A program made the translations under genes and the position numbers. A DNA stretch of 64,000 bases from Haematococcus lacustris (Eukaryota; Chlorophyta; Chlorophyceae; Chlamydomonadales; Haematococcaceae): assembly GCA_030144725.1 (NCBI GenBank), contig JASKMD010000012.1, positions 4,113,848 through 4,177,847 of the forward strand. The letters are read 5' to 3'. The notes beneath the pieces are model-generated. The model did not search any database and had not been told where the DNA came from. It was given only the letters and a program-made list of their open reading frames with translations. Every line of letters starts with the position of its first letter. Position 1 is the first letter of the stretch. This document shows, piece after piece, positions 1-11,900 of the stretch.

Positions 1-1
1 C

Positions 2-106
2 AGGGAGATCAGCAGCAGGAAGAGCGGTAGCAGTGGCGGAGGCAGCGGTGGTGGCGGCGACAGCGACAGCGGCGGCGGCAGATTCATCAAGCAGCACAGC
101 AGTTAG
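2..106 (+). CDS. Possible 3' coding end at window edge (Ser/Gly-rich)
   Basis: One frame is open from the window edge to a TAG at 104-106 and encodes a Ser/Gly-rich stretch of 34 residues. No domain can be recognised. It could be the end of an upstream gene, an early exon of the EF-hand gene, or noncoding GC-rich sequence. Confidence 0.2.
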   Translation, partial: REISSRKSGSSGGGSGGGGDSDSGGGRFIKQHSS

Positions 107-121
107 TGCCTCAAGGCAGCC

Positions 122-327
122 CGCTTGTCCCTCACTAGGGCATCCATTTGAGCTGGACCAGTAGTGGCCACTAGCAGTCACTAGCGGGAATACTAGTGGG
201 CAATAGTAGCCCGACTCAAATGGTGTTACTGGGCTATGTGGAGTATGCACAATGCACATGGACATGGTGCATGAGTGCCTACTACCTATATCATTGCCTG
301 ACCCCTGGAGGCTATTGTGTAGAGTTG
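122..327 (-). mobile_element. Fanzor family-1 element, isolated 3' terminal segment
   Basis: This stretch matches, in reverse complement, the sequence that follows the Fanzor reading frame at 12570-12815, and also matches 1927-2640 and 8223-8478. It starts with the shared CTTGTCCCTCACTAGGG terminus and holds an inverted repeat (CCATTTGAG near 144 against CTCAAATGG near 214) enclosing CACTAG-type subrepeats. No coding part is left. If the EF-hand gene has upstream exons, the segment lies in one of its introns, antisense to it. Confidence 0.7.
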
Positions 328-542
328 CTGAGCACGGGAAGGTTTGGCCATGCAGCAAACGCTCACAGGCATAGCAGAGTAAGCAATGGGCAGCTGCCCT
401 GCTCGCACCCTCATTGGCGTACACTGCCCATGCTGCCGCTGCCGCCACTGCCACCTGCAGCAACTGCCTCTTGTTGACATGGCTAGCTGTTCACCCATGC
501 TGCTGCTGCTGCTGCTGCTACCGCCACTGCCGCTGCATATAG

Positions 543-1076
543 ATGGTAACGGTGCACTGGAGCCGCGAGAGTTTCAAGAGTTTGCAAAGACAATCATTCG
601 ACATGGTCCAATGATGGTGTTGGGGCGGTTTGGTAAGTGCCCATGTCCCCCACTCCCAGTCTTCCTCCCTCACCCTCAAGCCTTGGCCTCTGCCCCTCAT
701 TCACCTCGCCCAAGTACGGGTCAAGGCAAAAAGAAAGGCTGAGTCTAATGCCGGTCATTCTTTCACGTCGTGATGACCTTGAGATTCGCAACGGTGATGT
801 TGTTGATGGGATGAGGTGTGACGGCTGTGTGATGTGCGGGTCAACAGGTGCCCCCAGCCATTTTTCTTTCTCAGCCCCTCCCAAATTCTTCTCCCAGCCC
901 CTGCTCTTGCCGATGCCCCGGCAGGTGGCAAGGCAGCGCTGACCACAGCCATACTGCCCGCCCTGGGCTTTGCGCTGCACACCTCGCTGCCACTCACCAA
1001 GCGTATCCCTCTAGCCGTGCTCGCGCCGGTGCTAGGCAACCTGGCGGGTGTGGCTCGCATGCTGTTTAGGCTGTGA
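543..1076 (+). CDS. EF-hand calcium-binding protein, last two exons (5' partial)
   Basis: Exons 543-632 and 898-1076. The first begins after a TATAG acceptor in phase 1 and encodes most of an EF-hand loop (D-G-N-G-A-L-E-P-R-E-F) followed by its exit helix. The intron is GTAAGT...CCCAG and joins in phase 1 to an exon ending with TGA at 1074-1076. That last exon encodes a hydrophobic Ala/Leu-rich tail with one or two possible membrane segments. An EF hand ahead of a hydrophobic C-terminus suggests a calcium-binding membrane protein, but the product is not identified. Upstream exons, and so the start codon, are not found; the interval 107-542 holds a Fanzor remnant and may be intron. The two-exon join is consistent in frame; the function is only a domain call. 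Confidence 0.55.
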
Positions 1077-1926
1077 GGCGCAGCGGCTTGGCCTAACACC
1101 TGGCTCAAGCACTGCCTCCCCTGGACGTATCCACCCTCACCCTTTCCTCCAATGGGCCTCCACACCTGTATGGCCCGCATGGCACTGGCATGGCTGTGGA
1201 TTTGGCTCAGAGCCTGATTAGGCACTGCCTTTCCCTGAACCTCCTCCATGCCCCGCAGCTGCTCAGCCAGCCAGCCACCCACACCTCCTCATTGGGCCTG
1301 CCACTAGCCAAGGAAAAGCTGGGCAGGCGGATGTGAGGGTGAAGGGGTGTGTGGTGCAGCCTGGCTCTGCCCGCTCACTGCTCACAAACAGCCAGCCTCG
1401 GCCAGCGCCGGCCGTGCCTGCTGCTTGTAGGGTGCCTGCTGCCTATAGGGTGCCCAGTCGGTGGCCTGCTGCCTAGCCGACTTGGCTTGCTGTGGCTGGT
1501 GGCAGCTTGCATAAGGGAATGCATGCGGATGGTCTGCAAGGTAGGCGCTGGCGGTTGTATTGGTTGTTGGTGATGGTTAACACCACTGAGCTGTTGGGAT
1601 GGTGGACTTGGCCATACATGCATTGACCTTGGCAAGCAGCCTATAGCCAGAGCTTACAGTGCATGATAGATTATGAGGATAACTAGCACTGTGAGCCTTC
1701 TTGGGGCGTGCGGCAATGTGGTGGTGGGTAGTTTTGACAAGCATGCAGGTGTGAAGTGCATGCTCAATAGTAACAAACACTCAGGATATCAACCCGTTTT
1801 GTAAGCATGGCTGAGTAGCTCTCACCCTAGAATTGCATTCCACCCCAGAGCTGTGGTGTTTGAAGCCAGGTGCTAGCAGATGAGCCCCGCACTAGCCGGG
1901 TCAGATCAGCTCCATGACCAGCTCCC
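1077..1926. other. Intergenic stretch with no supported gene
   Basis: Only short overlapping frames with no recognisable protein content are seen. It separates the EF-hand gene from a Fanzor remnant and probably contains the 3' untranslated region of the former. Confidence 0.5.
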
Positions 1927-3100
1927 TTGTCCCTCACTAGGGCCTCCATTTGTGCCGGACTACGAGGGACCACTAGTGGCTACTAGCGGCAATACTAGGG
2001 ACCACTAGTGGGCAATAGTCGCCCGACTCGAGTGCTGTAAATGGGCAGTGTGGAGTATGCCCAGTGCACATGGACATGGTGCATGAGGTCACCCCGGCCG
2101 TTGGTCCCGCCAATCCGTGCCAGGCCTGACGCTCACACCACGCGCTAGTGAAGGGTAGCTGAGGCTATCGCGGTAAGTCACGCGCGCTGAAACTCGCGTT
2201 TTAGACTGAAGCCTCCCAGATCACTCCGCCCGCCATCCCCGCGGACTGTGAACATGGTCGCTCGCTGCAGCATGGGGCTCAACGGGGTGCGACCGTACGT
2301 GTAGTGTCGCGGTGTAGTGACATGGCGTGGCAGCACGGCTCAAAGCGATGGCCTGCGGCGCACTACGAGCCTGCCTCTTTATTGCGAACTTTGCTACGGA
2401 CGCCACGGAGAGCCTCGCCACCCTGCTCTTGTAGGTGGGTCGCTACTTGTTCGCGCTATCTCAAGTTTCGACCTGGTGGCGGGCGGTGATCTGGGACAAG
2501 GCTTCAGTCTAACACGCGAGTTTCAGCGCGCGGGGTGACCATGAGTGCCTACCACCTACATCATTGCCTGACCCCTGGAGGCTATTTTGTAGAGTTGGCA
2601 TGACAAAACATGCGCTAATGTAAGCTGATGACAGCTCAACAAAGGGGGCACACACTACTGTGCCACAGCAGGCTGCTGCTCCTGGGCCTTGGGTGGCTTG
2701 TCTCGCAGCCGCTTGTAGGCCAGGCCTGGTTAATCCTTGCCCTTAACGGGCAGAGCTCCCTGGTGTTTCCAGTAGCACAGCTCCAGTGGACGCCACCTGC
2801 TCTGCCCAATGCGCTGCATGTTCAGCGCTGCATTGCAGTCCCTGTCCAGCCACCTGCCTGGCTGTGGTGCTGGCTTGGCTTTGGCAGCCTTGCCCTGGGC
2901 CTTGCCTTTGCCCGTGCTGGGCTGGGTGGGCTCAGCTGCCTGCTCAGCCTTGGTGCGCTTGCTGCACTTGGCTGATGGGGGAGTGCTGGGCCCAGGCGCA
3001 GCAGGTGCAGGTCCACCAGCCCTGCTGGGGGCTTCTAGCCTGCACGCCTGGTGGGCTGATCATGGTCCAGCTCCTCCTCACATGGCTGCTGGCACCTGCT
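1927..3100 (-). mobile_element. Fanzor family-1 element, degenerate, with nested transposon
   Basis: Reading the minus strand, about 3100 to 2636 encodes a decayed Fanzor C-terminus: the CEEEL region, a Lys/Ala/Pro-rich linker, then [11 protein letters not shown] and the tail ending K-R-L-R-D-K-P-P-K-A-Q. A TAA interrupts the tail, and the linker and the RuvC block are in different frames. The 3' terminal segment follows (2635-1927), split by a 452 bp insertion at 2088-2539. The element lies between the convergent EF-hand and HDAC genes and is clearly a dead copy. Confidence 0.75.
2088..2539. mobile_element. Nested 452 bp inverted-repeat DNA transposon with 6 bp target duplication
   Basis: The flanks read CATGAG at 2082-2087 and 2540-2545, and the joined flanks restore the sequence found uninterrupted in the other family-1 copies. 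The ends are GTCACCCCG and its complement CGGGGTGAC. A longer inverted repeat of about 55 bp lies at roughly 2178-2234 and 2480-2535 and includes CTGAAACTCGCG and AGACTGAAGCC. No transposase is encoded, so it is non-autonomous. The superfamily is not assigned. Confidence 0.8.
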
Positions 3101-3331
3101 GGCACCTGGCTATCACACAGCGCGTAACTCACGTAGCTCACAGTTCGTTTCCTTGTCGCTGGCCTTTAGCTTCTTCTTAACCACCACGCGACATCGATGT
3201 GCTTTGAGCCGGGAGGTGGCCTTCTGAAGCAACTTGGGTTTCCCGAGAGATTCATGGAGTGATGATCATCCCACCAAAGCACCACCATTGTCCAACCACA
3301 GGGTCCAACGGGGTGCAGCATACTATGCAAA

Positions 3332-3425
3332 CATCCTGATGGCGCCACCACCACCTGCCCTCCGGTGCCTGTCCCCTCCCCCACCAAGCGTCGTCGCCGG
3401 CAGCGGGCTGGCAAGAAAGGGCATA
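3332..3425 (+). repeat. Basic-peptide cassette shared with 31414-31500
   Basis: About 90 bp match 31414-31500 with few differences. Both copies encode, in the same frame, Thr/Pro-rich residues followed by a basic cluster ([13 protein letters not shown]) resembling a nuclear localisation signal. Here it lies just downstream of the HDAC stop on the opposite strand, outside any gene model. Confidence 0.6.
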
Positions 3426-3487
3426 CAGCCAGCATACAGCCCGAGCCCGAGCAATGCAGCATACAGCCCGAGCCTGTCAAAGCCTGC

Positions 3488-5691
3488 TCAGCTCTCCATG
3501 CCTTCTGCCTTTAGCTCCCCATTCGGCTTCCTGTCATCCCCCTCAGCGCCTGCGCCAGCTGCTAGCAGGCTGTCGCCCCGCACCCCCTCCACCAGCTCTG
3601 GCTTGATGGCATCCGGTGCACGGGTGTGGAAGTCCGTGCCCACAGGCCTCACGTTGCTCAGCTTCTCCAGGATGTCGTTACGCAACTGCAGCACCAGCAG
3701 GTATCACAGCAGCATGACTGCCAGCCTCCCACCAACACTGCGGCCCAGCAGCAAAATGTGGCAGTCTTGCTAGAGGAAGGACGCCATGCACAAGGTTAAG
3801 GCCTTTTACCACAACCCCAATAACGGTGACGCAGCTAACACCGTACTGGCCAATGCACCTGGCAGTTGATGCACCGTCACCACCCTCACCACCATCATCA
3901 CCGCCATCACCACCATCACCACCTCCCTCATCACCACCACCCTCACCACCACCCTCACCACCACCACCACCACCACCACCACCACCATCATCACCACCCT
4001 CACCACCACCACCATCACCACCACTGGCAACAAGCTACAGCAGTCGCAAGAACAGGCCAACTGCAGTATCAGTGGCATTGCTGGACAGTCATCAAGCTGT
4101 GGCTGCAGACAGGCCATCAATGGTCAGTAGGCCCCCAGGCAGTGAATATCTGCTCCTACTCTGGAGAGGCAGGGATACAAGCCAATGACCACACTGCAGA
4201 GGGCAAGGCTTGGGCGGATACAAGCCAGCCTCTAAAAGTAACAGCCTGACAGGGAGGCTGAGGTATGCAAATATTAGCTGCTAATGCTGTCACATTGACG
4301 AGGCAGGGCCTGGGCACATACCCAGAGCCAACCACCATAGGTGATATAAGGCAATCCAAGATTACAGCCAGAGAGAGAGGTTGAGGTAAGAACCACAGTG
4401 AGCAAGTGTCGGGCTCAACAGCCAGCATTAGACAGGGGTTTCCAAGAGGTGATAAGGGCTGGCCCCAAGCCCCTGCCTGGCTCACCTTCTCCAGCACCTC
4501 ACGCTTGTTCTTGTTTTCCATGCCCTTGTCGCACTGGATGTGCAGGTGGTAGTCTGGGCCAAAGTACTCGTAGTACTCGTTGGGGGGCAGCGCGTCCTGC
4601 ATCAAGGCCTCCTTGCCTGCATCAGCAGGGGCAGGCAGGCAGGCAGGCAGGCACATGGATGATCACCTACCAGTCGCTTGCCACTGCAAGACAGTCAGTG
4701 CTGCAGCACGTAGCATCCAGGCACACCTGCCACGCCACCACGGCTTCCATTGGTCGCCCCAACCATCCATCAAACCGCCCTACACAACCAGCCAGCTGCC
4801 CAGCACCATGTCAGCAGTAGAGTGTGCCGCAGCAGCGGGGAGGTTGCCGAGCGCACCAACACCTACCCAGCAGCACCCCTGTCTCATAGGTCCAGCAACG
4901 GGCCACGTTTTTGATCTTGTAGCCACCGCCCCCAAGCACCAACAAGGGCACGCCAAAGGATGCCATGTACTTGTGGCAGGCCGCGTGCCCCTTGATGCTC
5001 AGGTTGAACACGCCCAGCTTGTCCTGGGCCAGACTGTCAGCACCTGCAGCCAGTGCAGCGTGGCAGGTGTTGCCAGCTGTACCCAGTGCAGCGTGGCAGG
5101 TGTTGCCAGCTGCTGCCAGTAGGTCTGTGTTATGGAGGGTGGTATGCCCGGCCAACATTGACAAACTGGTCAACTGGAATCGCCTTGAGCCATGGTCAGA
5201 CATGCGAGGGTTCACTGAAGAGTGAGTGGCTGATGAGGACGTCCAAGAGTCTGTGGAAACAGGCATTCTCGTGCAAGCATGCCATCACACCTTATCACGC
5301 ACAGTTGCTTGGCATTCTCCTGGGTTTCCCTAGAAATCAACCCACTAAACGCATCCCCTCAGCTAAGCTAGCGCAGGGTGACAATGCTGCTTGTCTTCTC
5401 AGCTGACCCAAGGCCTTGCGCCATGGCCTCTCTTGCAACCTCTGCTGCCAGCCAGCCGGCTGCGTGCAGCCCTCAAACAACACCCATTCCTGCAGCCATG
5501 CCCTGAGGTACCCACCACTCTGCAGCACTATGGCGCCAGGCTGGTACTGCGCCATGATCTTGGTAAGGATGGGCTTGAACAGGAACTCAAACGAATCATC
5601 ATCCATACCGTCCTTCAGCGGCACGTTGACGGAGTAGTACCTGGGGCAGCAGCAGCAGGCAGAATCAGCAGCAGCAGCAGCAGCAGCAGCA

Positions 5692-5727
<36 letters not shown>

Positions 5728-5749
5728 CAGAATCAGCAGCAGGCAGAAT

Positions 5750-5789
<40 letters not shown>

Positions 5790-7772
5790 CAGCAGCAGTA
5801 GCAGCAGGCAGAATCAGGGTGGGCAGCGCCCAGCATGACGCCTGTGCTTTCATTCCCTTCCAGCCTGACGGCACACCCCTGACCGCCCATCACTTGCAAA
5901 CCCAAACTACAGCTTGCGTTGTAATGCTGCCCACCCTGCTGCTGCTGCTGCTGCTCTTGTCGCTGCTGGTGGTGTCAATGTCATGCAGCAGCCACGCCGA
6001 GGGAGTGGCCAGGCTTGGTTGCCTGGCGGTGCTGCGCTGGCTGACATGAGAGACCAGCAGCCACATTACCCACAACATAGCACACCACGCAGCACATAGC
6101 ACTGCCTGATAGCAGCAGGGACGAGTCCCTGTGTGACAGCAGCAGGCCACGCACTTGCCCGGCCCGATGCCAATGTCAGTACTGTCTCCAGTGCCTGGGA
6201 AGAAGTTGTCGCCATGCTTATGAAAGGACACGGTCATCACCCGGTCTGCAAGCATGCAGTCGTGGCAGGCATGGAACCACTCAACCTTCTACCAACTGAC
6301 AAACAACCACCAAAACCAACAGGGCTGGGTGGCACGGGTGTGGCTGCCACTGTAGTGTCACGACCTCCGCCGCTGTGGCTCATGTCAGCCACTGCATGGC
6401 CATTTAAGCATGCAAGCATGCATGGCTGGTACCTGAGGTAAGGAACGCCTCCTCAACTCCATCTCCGTGATGCACATCGATGTCAATGTACAGCACCCTG
6501 TGGTGGTATTTGAGCAGCTCCAGGATGGCGATCACAATGTCGTTGATGTAGCAAAAGCCTGATGCCTCACTCTTCTTGGCGTGATGCAAGCCACCCGCCC
6601 AGTTGATGACCACATCTGACATGTTGTAGTTCAGCCGCACAGCACCACCCACTGAGCCACCGGTGTAGATCTGTAAAGTTACAACAACAGTCATGCAGCC
6701 ATGCACCCAATGGCCACCTGCTGGTATGCCAGGCATGCAACCCAGCTGCTGGCAATGGAACCTTGCTGCTTGCAACCATGCAACCCTGCAAGCTAGAAAA
6801 TAGCTGGCAACTAGATGAGAAGTAGCTTCGAGAACAGGCTGGGCCTCAGACTGATTGCTTGCAGTTGCTCAGCGATGCACTTGAAAGCTAGCTTCACGGG
6901 CTGGTGCAGTTAGCATGTATGGTGTCTGGCAGAGCTGTCACTGCAGCCTGGCAAGTCGCTACAGCAGCAGGCACCTGCGTGTGGTCTATGCCGGGCTGCC
7001 TTTGCCCTAAAGCCTCTTGGGCCTGCGGCTACTGTCCAGCTACCCACCTGACAGTATTCAAACATGCGGTCGAAGATGGGGCAGTCATTTGCCAAAGTGT
7101 ACTGCCTCAGCTGTTGTGCATGCTGCTCCTGCAGTCATGCAAGGTGCCACCAGGAAAAGTTACTCAGGCAACACTGCCAGCAAGAGTGTAGGTGGGTGCA
7201 GGCTAGGGCTATCAAATACCACCCCCACCCAACAATGTGGCCAGGGTTGCCCAGCACCCCTGACAGCCAAGGTTTGCCCAACACCTCCGAAAGCCGCATG
7301 CGCAGCTGAGACACCTGGTGCCTTCCTCGTCGGTGCTGCCAATGCACTCCTCAGGCAAACCTGGTTGTCTGGCGTAACACGCTTCAGGAATTCAATGTAG
7401 TCGTCTGTATGGAAGGTGGCCATGGCTTCCTCTGACGCTTTGATTGGCTTGTACACCTGAGCTAGATGCAACCAGTTCTGCTGGACAACGGTTTCAAAGG
7501 GAACACAGCCACACGCCAGGGCAGGGCGGCACACGCACCTTACCTCCAGGTGCCGGTACAAGCCATAGCGCAGGATGAGTGCATGAGCCATGCGCACTCT
7601 GTGTGGCTTCATTGGGTGTCCAGACCCATAATAGTAGTTGCCTATGTCAGCGTCGTAGTAATACGACACCTACGTGCTCGCATCGCATGACAATTAATTG
7701 CTGAACTTAACGCTGGGTTTGCTTTGGATAAGCTGCTGCCGCTGAGCTTGCCTTCCGATTCGAGGGCTCCAT
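3488..7772 (-). CDS. Class I (RPD3/HDA1-type) histone deacetylase
   Basis: Zn-dependent deacetylase removing acetyl groups from histone lysines in nuclear corepressor complexes. Ten exons join in frame to 421 aa, the usual class I length: 7752-7772, 7544-7669, 7361-7456, 7048-7110, 6433-6670, 6155-6245, 5516-5640, 4867-5043, 4486-4616, 3488-3685. Visible hallmarks are the N-terminal [12 protein letters not shown], the paired His in [13 protein letters not shown], the Zn site [14 protein letters not shown] before the second Zn ligand, and G-G-G-G-Y with the catalytic Tyr. The C-terminus after residue 370 is short, acidic and polar. The start is the ATG at 7772, encoding seven residues before a GC-AG intron (AAG|GCAAGC); this first junction is the least certain. 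Introns 6 and 9 carry microsatellites. Confidence 0.93.
3866..4030. repeat. CAC/CAT trinucleotide-rich tract in HDAC intron 9
   Basis: A run of CACCAC and CATCAC triplets with interspersed CCT forms a purine/pyrimidine-asymmetric microsatellite. It is wholly intronic; the His- or Pro-rich frames it opens are not genes. Confidence 0.85.
5650..5812. repeat. CAG/CTG microsatellite in HDAC intron 6
   Basis: Blocks of CAG triplets are separated by GCAGAATCAG interruptions, giving a compound repeat of about 160 bp inside the 5641-6154 intron. On the transcribed strand it reads CTG. Confidence 0.9.
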
Positions 7773-8222
7773 CAAAAAATTGTGTTGCTCACATTCACAT
7801 CAAGCGTTTGATGACAGGTACGGCATGATGGCTAAGCTTGACAAAACAGAACCCGCCGGATGTCTACCGCGGTCTAGCGCGGTTCCATGCATGTCAAATG
7901 TTCCATGCAAAGTTGCATGCTGGACGCGCTAGACGCCCTTAGTTTGAAGTGGCAGATGCTAGATCTGGAGTTAGCCCGGTGTATCAAGGATATAGCTAAC
8001 ATCTGGATATACGCAGACCTACGTAGGTGGAATGCTCCCTACATATGTCAACATTCTCCATGGAAGCGATGTACTGAGTGGTCTCAATGGTTTGTACGCA
8101 AGCCTGGTTAACACTGTATGTGTCTAACCTTATGGTGAAGGGAACTAGTTTCCATCCCATGGTGCAGACGTGCTATAGCTGCTGACCTTTCGGCGGGAAT
8201 CACAATGTGTGCAGCAGCAGCC
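7773..8222. other. HDAC upstream region, no gene seen
   Basis: This is the 5' flank and probable promoter of the HDAC gene (transcribed leftwards), bounded by a Fanzor remnant at 8223. No coding exon or defined promoter motif can be supported. Confidence 0.4.
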
Positions 8223-8478
8223 CCCTTGTCCCTCACTAGGGCCTCCATTTGAGCCGGACCAGTAGTGGCCACTAGCAGCCACTAGCGGGTATACAAGGGA
8301 CCAATAGTGGCCCGACTCAAATGGTGTTATTGAGCTATGTGGAGTATGCACAATGCACATGGATATGGTGCATGAGAGCCTACCACCTACATCATTGCCT
8401 GACCCCTGAGGGCTATTGTGTAGGGTTGGCATGAGAAAACATGCGCTAATGTAAGCTGATGACAGCTCAAGAGGGGGG
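8223..8478 (-). mobile_element. Fanzor family-1 3' terminal segment, isolated
   Basis: The longest uninterrupted copy of the family-1 terminal segment: the shared CTTGTCCCTCACTAGGG end, the CCATTTGAG...CTCAAATGG inverted repeat (8245-8332) and the conserved run up to GATGACAGCTCAAGAGGGG, where the Fanzor stop would lie. The coding part is missing. It lies between the HDAC start and the APX-R stop. Confidence 0.75.
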
Positions 8479-8694
8479 CATTTATGAACACCCTTCCATG
8501 GAGCATCAACATGGCCTTCATTGTGGCACATGTCGTCCCCGCACTTGAGCTTCAGGTTAGGGGTGCCCCTACCGCCCTCCCTCGCCCCACCCTTCCTGCC
8601 CTCCCTCGCCCCTCTGTGCAGCAGCAGCCATGATGCGTACGAGTAGAGGGGCACCTCGACGGCCTTGGTGTTGGCGGTTCGGCAGGACCAGAGC

Positions 8695-8699
8695 TTACA
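8695..8699 (-). terminator. Probable TGTAA polyadenylation signal of APX-R gene
   Basis: TTACA on the plus strand is TGTAA on the transcribed strand, the usual green-algal poly(A) signal, 216 nt past the APX-R stop codon. Confidence 0.4.
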
Positions 8700-8914
8700 C
8701 AATGTCCAACCTTTGCCCTCACTACACGACCAGGCCCTATCATACCCCTGCCTTACTAACACCAGCAGCGTCCTGTCGTGCTTCTCGCTTGCTGCTTGTG
8801 GAGCCCATCCTGAATAGTCCACAACCTGGACCTAAGCCCCTCGCCTTGCCTTGCCTTGCCTTGCCTACCCTGCTCGTCCCGCACTTTTACCTCTGACCCA
8901 CCCGCCCCCTTGTG

Positions 8915-11900
8915 TCACGCATCCCACCCAGTGCCCAGCTCTGACAGCTTTTGAAATGCCAGCTGGAAGTCGTTGAAGAAAAGGGCTTGGTCGTCAGCGT
9001 AGGCCTGCACAAGCACACGCCACCTCCAAGCCACCATTTGCATCATCGCCACCACAGCTACCATCATCACCAGAGGCAATAGCCAGAGATACTCGCCAGA
9101 GGTAGTCACAGCCACCAGCATCAGGCCCCCAACCATAACCATCAAGGTCACTCTTTGGCAACACTCACTCACTCTCAATGACATGGGGCAAAACAATGGG
9201 ACACCATCATTGCACCGATGAGCATGCAATATAGTGCATGTAGTGCACGGCAACTGGTACTCCTTGGCATGTGAAAGCAGACGGCGAGTGGCCAGGGCGG
9301 CAGGGTGAGGGGGAGGGCAGCTGAAGGTGAGCAGGCAGGGTGAGGGGAGGAAAGAGGTCAAAAGGGCTTGGGGTTCAACAGGGGCAGCATGGTGAGGCTT
9401 GCCTGGGTGTCAGCCCGAGGCCAAGGCCTGGGTATGAGCATGAGGGGCACGGGACAGGGAGACAGTAGGCTGACAGGGCACCAGCTTCAGGGGCAGCAGG
9501 GAAAGGGGTGCATGAGGGCAGTGTATCGCTCGTGCCTGGATCATAGGAAGCAGCTCAGGGTCATCCGGGAGCACATGGTCAGAAGGCAGGCCGATCATGG
9601 CTGCCATAGAGTCCTTGGTGTCCAGCCAGGGCTTGCGCAGCAGCTCCTTGAAGTATACGTTGTCAAAGGTAGTGGGGTCGCCAAAGCCTTTGGAGCCTGT
9701 GATGAAGCGGGTGGATGGGGTGGGTGCATTGTGGTGACACTGCCAGTTGCTGTCTAGAGCGCAGCCCTGCCATCACCCAGCTCTCTCTCGTCACAACATT
9801 CTGCTAATACCACACTGCGATCACCAAGACCGCATCTCCCAGCCTTCCTGCCTGGCTGCCTGCCGGTCCACATGCCTGGCCGGCTAGGTGCCTGCCAACA
9901 TGCCTGGCTGCCTGCCTGCCTGCCTGCCTGTACATCTGTTGGGCATGTCCCTGCCCTTTGAGCAGCCAGGCTTGCAAGAGCTCCCAGCGCCCTTTTGAGG
10001 CAGAGGCTGGGTCATGCAGGGCCGCAGCTCAGCTGGCTGGCCCGCTCCAGCGTCATGTGGCCCAGGTCGTAGCAGGCCATTCAGGGTGGCTCTTGGCCTG
10101 CTATTAGGCTGGGCGTGGCAGCGGTTGGCTAGGGTCAGGACAGGAGGTGCAGAGGGGGTCAGGGGACGGAAGGCTAGATTATGGAGATCACAGCTCACAG
10201 CCTGATGTTGGGTAACCCTTGTCGTGAACAGCCGTGGTGATATCACTGCCCTGGATACTTCAAGCCCCTGGCCGGTGCTGCTACCTGTGGCAGATCAGGG
10301 CTGCTGCTGCTGCTGGTGGTGTTGCTGGTGCTGCTGCTGCTGCCAGGGTTATTCCTAGCGCTGCTGCTGGGCTGCTCCTACCAGCGGAGGTGGTGTTGGT
10401 GCATCAGCTGGCACCAAACGCTCATTTCGTTACTGGTGCTGATTTTGTAGGAACTTCAAGTCCATAGTTTGGTGTTGAGGGCAGCTCACCTAGGGTGTGT
10501 GCCCCACACAGCGCAAGAAACTCTCTGCTGCTGAAGCCCTTGGCGCTGAACACATCCTTCAGCTGCTGAGACGTCAGTTGCTCGCCTGGCAGCCGCCCCT
10601 CAGGGTCAGGCTCGGATGCGTCCAGCCTGCCCAGCCGCACCTGCGCCCCTCATGCAGGCAGTCCTCAGGCAAGAGGCGGCCAGGTGGGTGGTGGAAGGGC
10701 AGGTGACAGGCTGGCCATCAGCAGACTAGCCGGCAGTTGGTCAGTCAGTCATTTAGGCAGGTGGAAGATGGGCAGCTGGGCAGTTGAGAAAAGTGCAGGT
10801 GGCAGGTCAGCGGGCATCCAGTGGCACTTCCTTCCTTCCTATGTGTTGAGGCTGAGCTAGTGTCCAGGGGTCGGAACCTGGGAGCTAAATATCAGGGTGA
10901 GGTCCAGGGGTAGCAGGAGCCTGATGCCATCAGCTGCGCTGCATGCAGCTGGCATGCGCCATGCAGGCAGGTGAGGGAGGCAGGTGTGCGCAGGCCGGAC
11001 GCACCTGCACCTGAGGGCCCCCACACACTGCCACCGCCCTGGCCCCACACAGGGCCACCAGGTCGGCTTGGGACACACCGGCAGCGGCTGTGCCAGACAG
11101 GCCTTTAGCCACCTGCAGGGCCGCCACACACCAGCACCCAGGCAGCAGTGGACCTGGCCCTGCACTGGCAATTGGCAACCTGGCCTGGCCAGACATGCCT
11201 CAGCATGGCCCTCACGGCCCTGCCTGCCTGGCCTGCCCAAGCCAGGACTCTTAGTCGCTAGGCATGGACAATTCATAATATTGAATGCCATGTGCTGCTG
11301 CTGCTACTGGCGAGTCCATAAACAGGTGCGGCAGGGCAGCCTGGTGTGCCAGCTGCAGTGGCTAGGCTGCTGGCCACTGACAGGGAGGCACAGGTGGTAG
11401 GTGCTGCTGGCCTTTCAACGATGACAGTGCAATAGGGCAGAGAAGCACGAGGAGCAGGGGCAGGAGCTGCAGCAGCTGCACCCACTGCCTCAATCAAACG
11501 CCAGCCTCGCTTCAGACCGCCATTCTCAGGGCGGTCGAGCTCAAAACGAATGGAGGCGTTGGCTCCGCCATCAGCTGCTGAGGACTGGAATGTGCCGCAG
11601 TCATGGAATATGAGCCTCAGTGCCACAGCTGCCTACACACAAACAGCTCATGGACATCCTGTTTCACCTGTGTTGGTGTCAGATGGTAGCATGTGGGCAG
11701 ATAGTAGAAGCTGCAGCACTTTCATCGCATGCTTAGGGTGCCTGGTGCCACCATGTCAGCCACCATGTGTGTGCCTTGTGTGCATGGCTGCAGTTGGAGG
11801 AGGAGGTGACTGAGGTGTCCATGGAGCGCCATGGGCATGCCAAGCAGCTGGTGGTGTTCTTTGGCGCAGCTGGCATTGGCACTGGGGGTGGGTGGGGCGC

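Noticed and set aside
1349..1780. Small ORFs between the EF-hand gene and the Fanzor remnant
   Set aside because: Overlapping frames on both strands with no splice support or conserved motif.
3826..4249. His-rich and Ser/Pro-rich plus-strand ORFs
   Set aside because: They are readings of the CAC/CAT tract inside HDAC intron 9.
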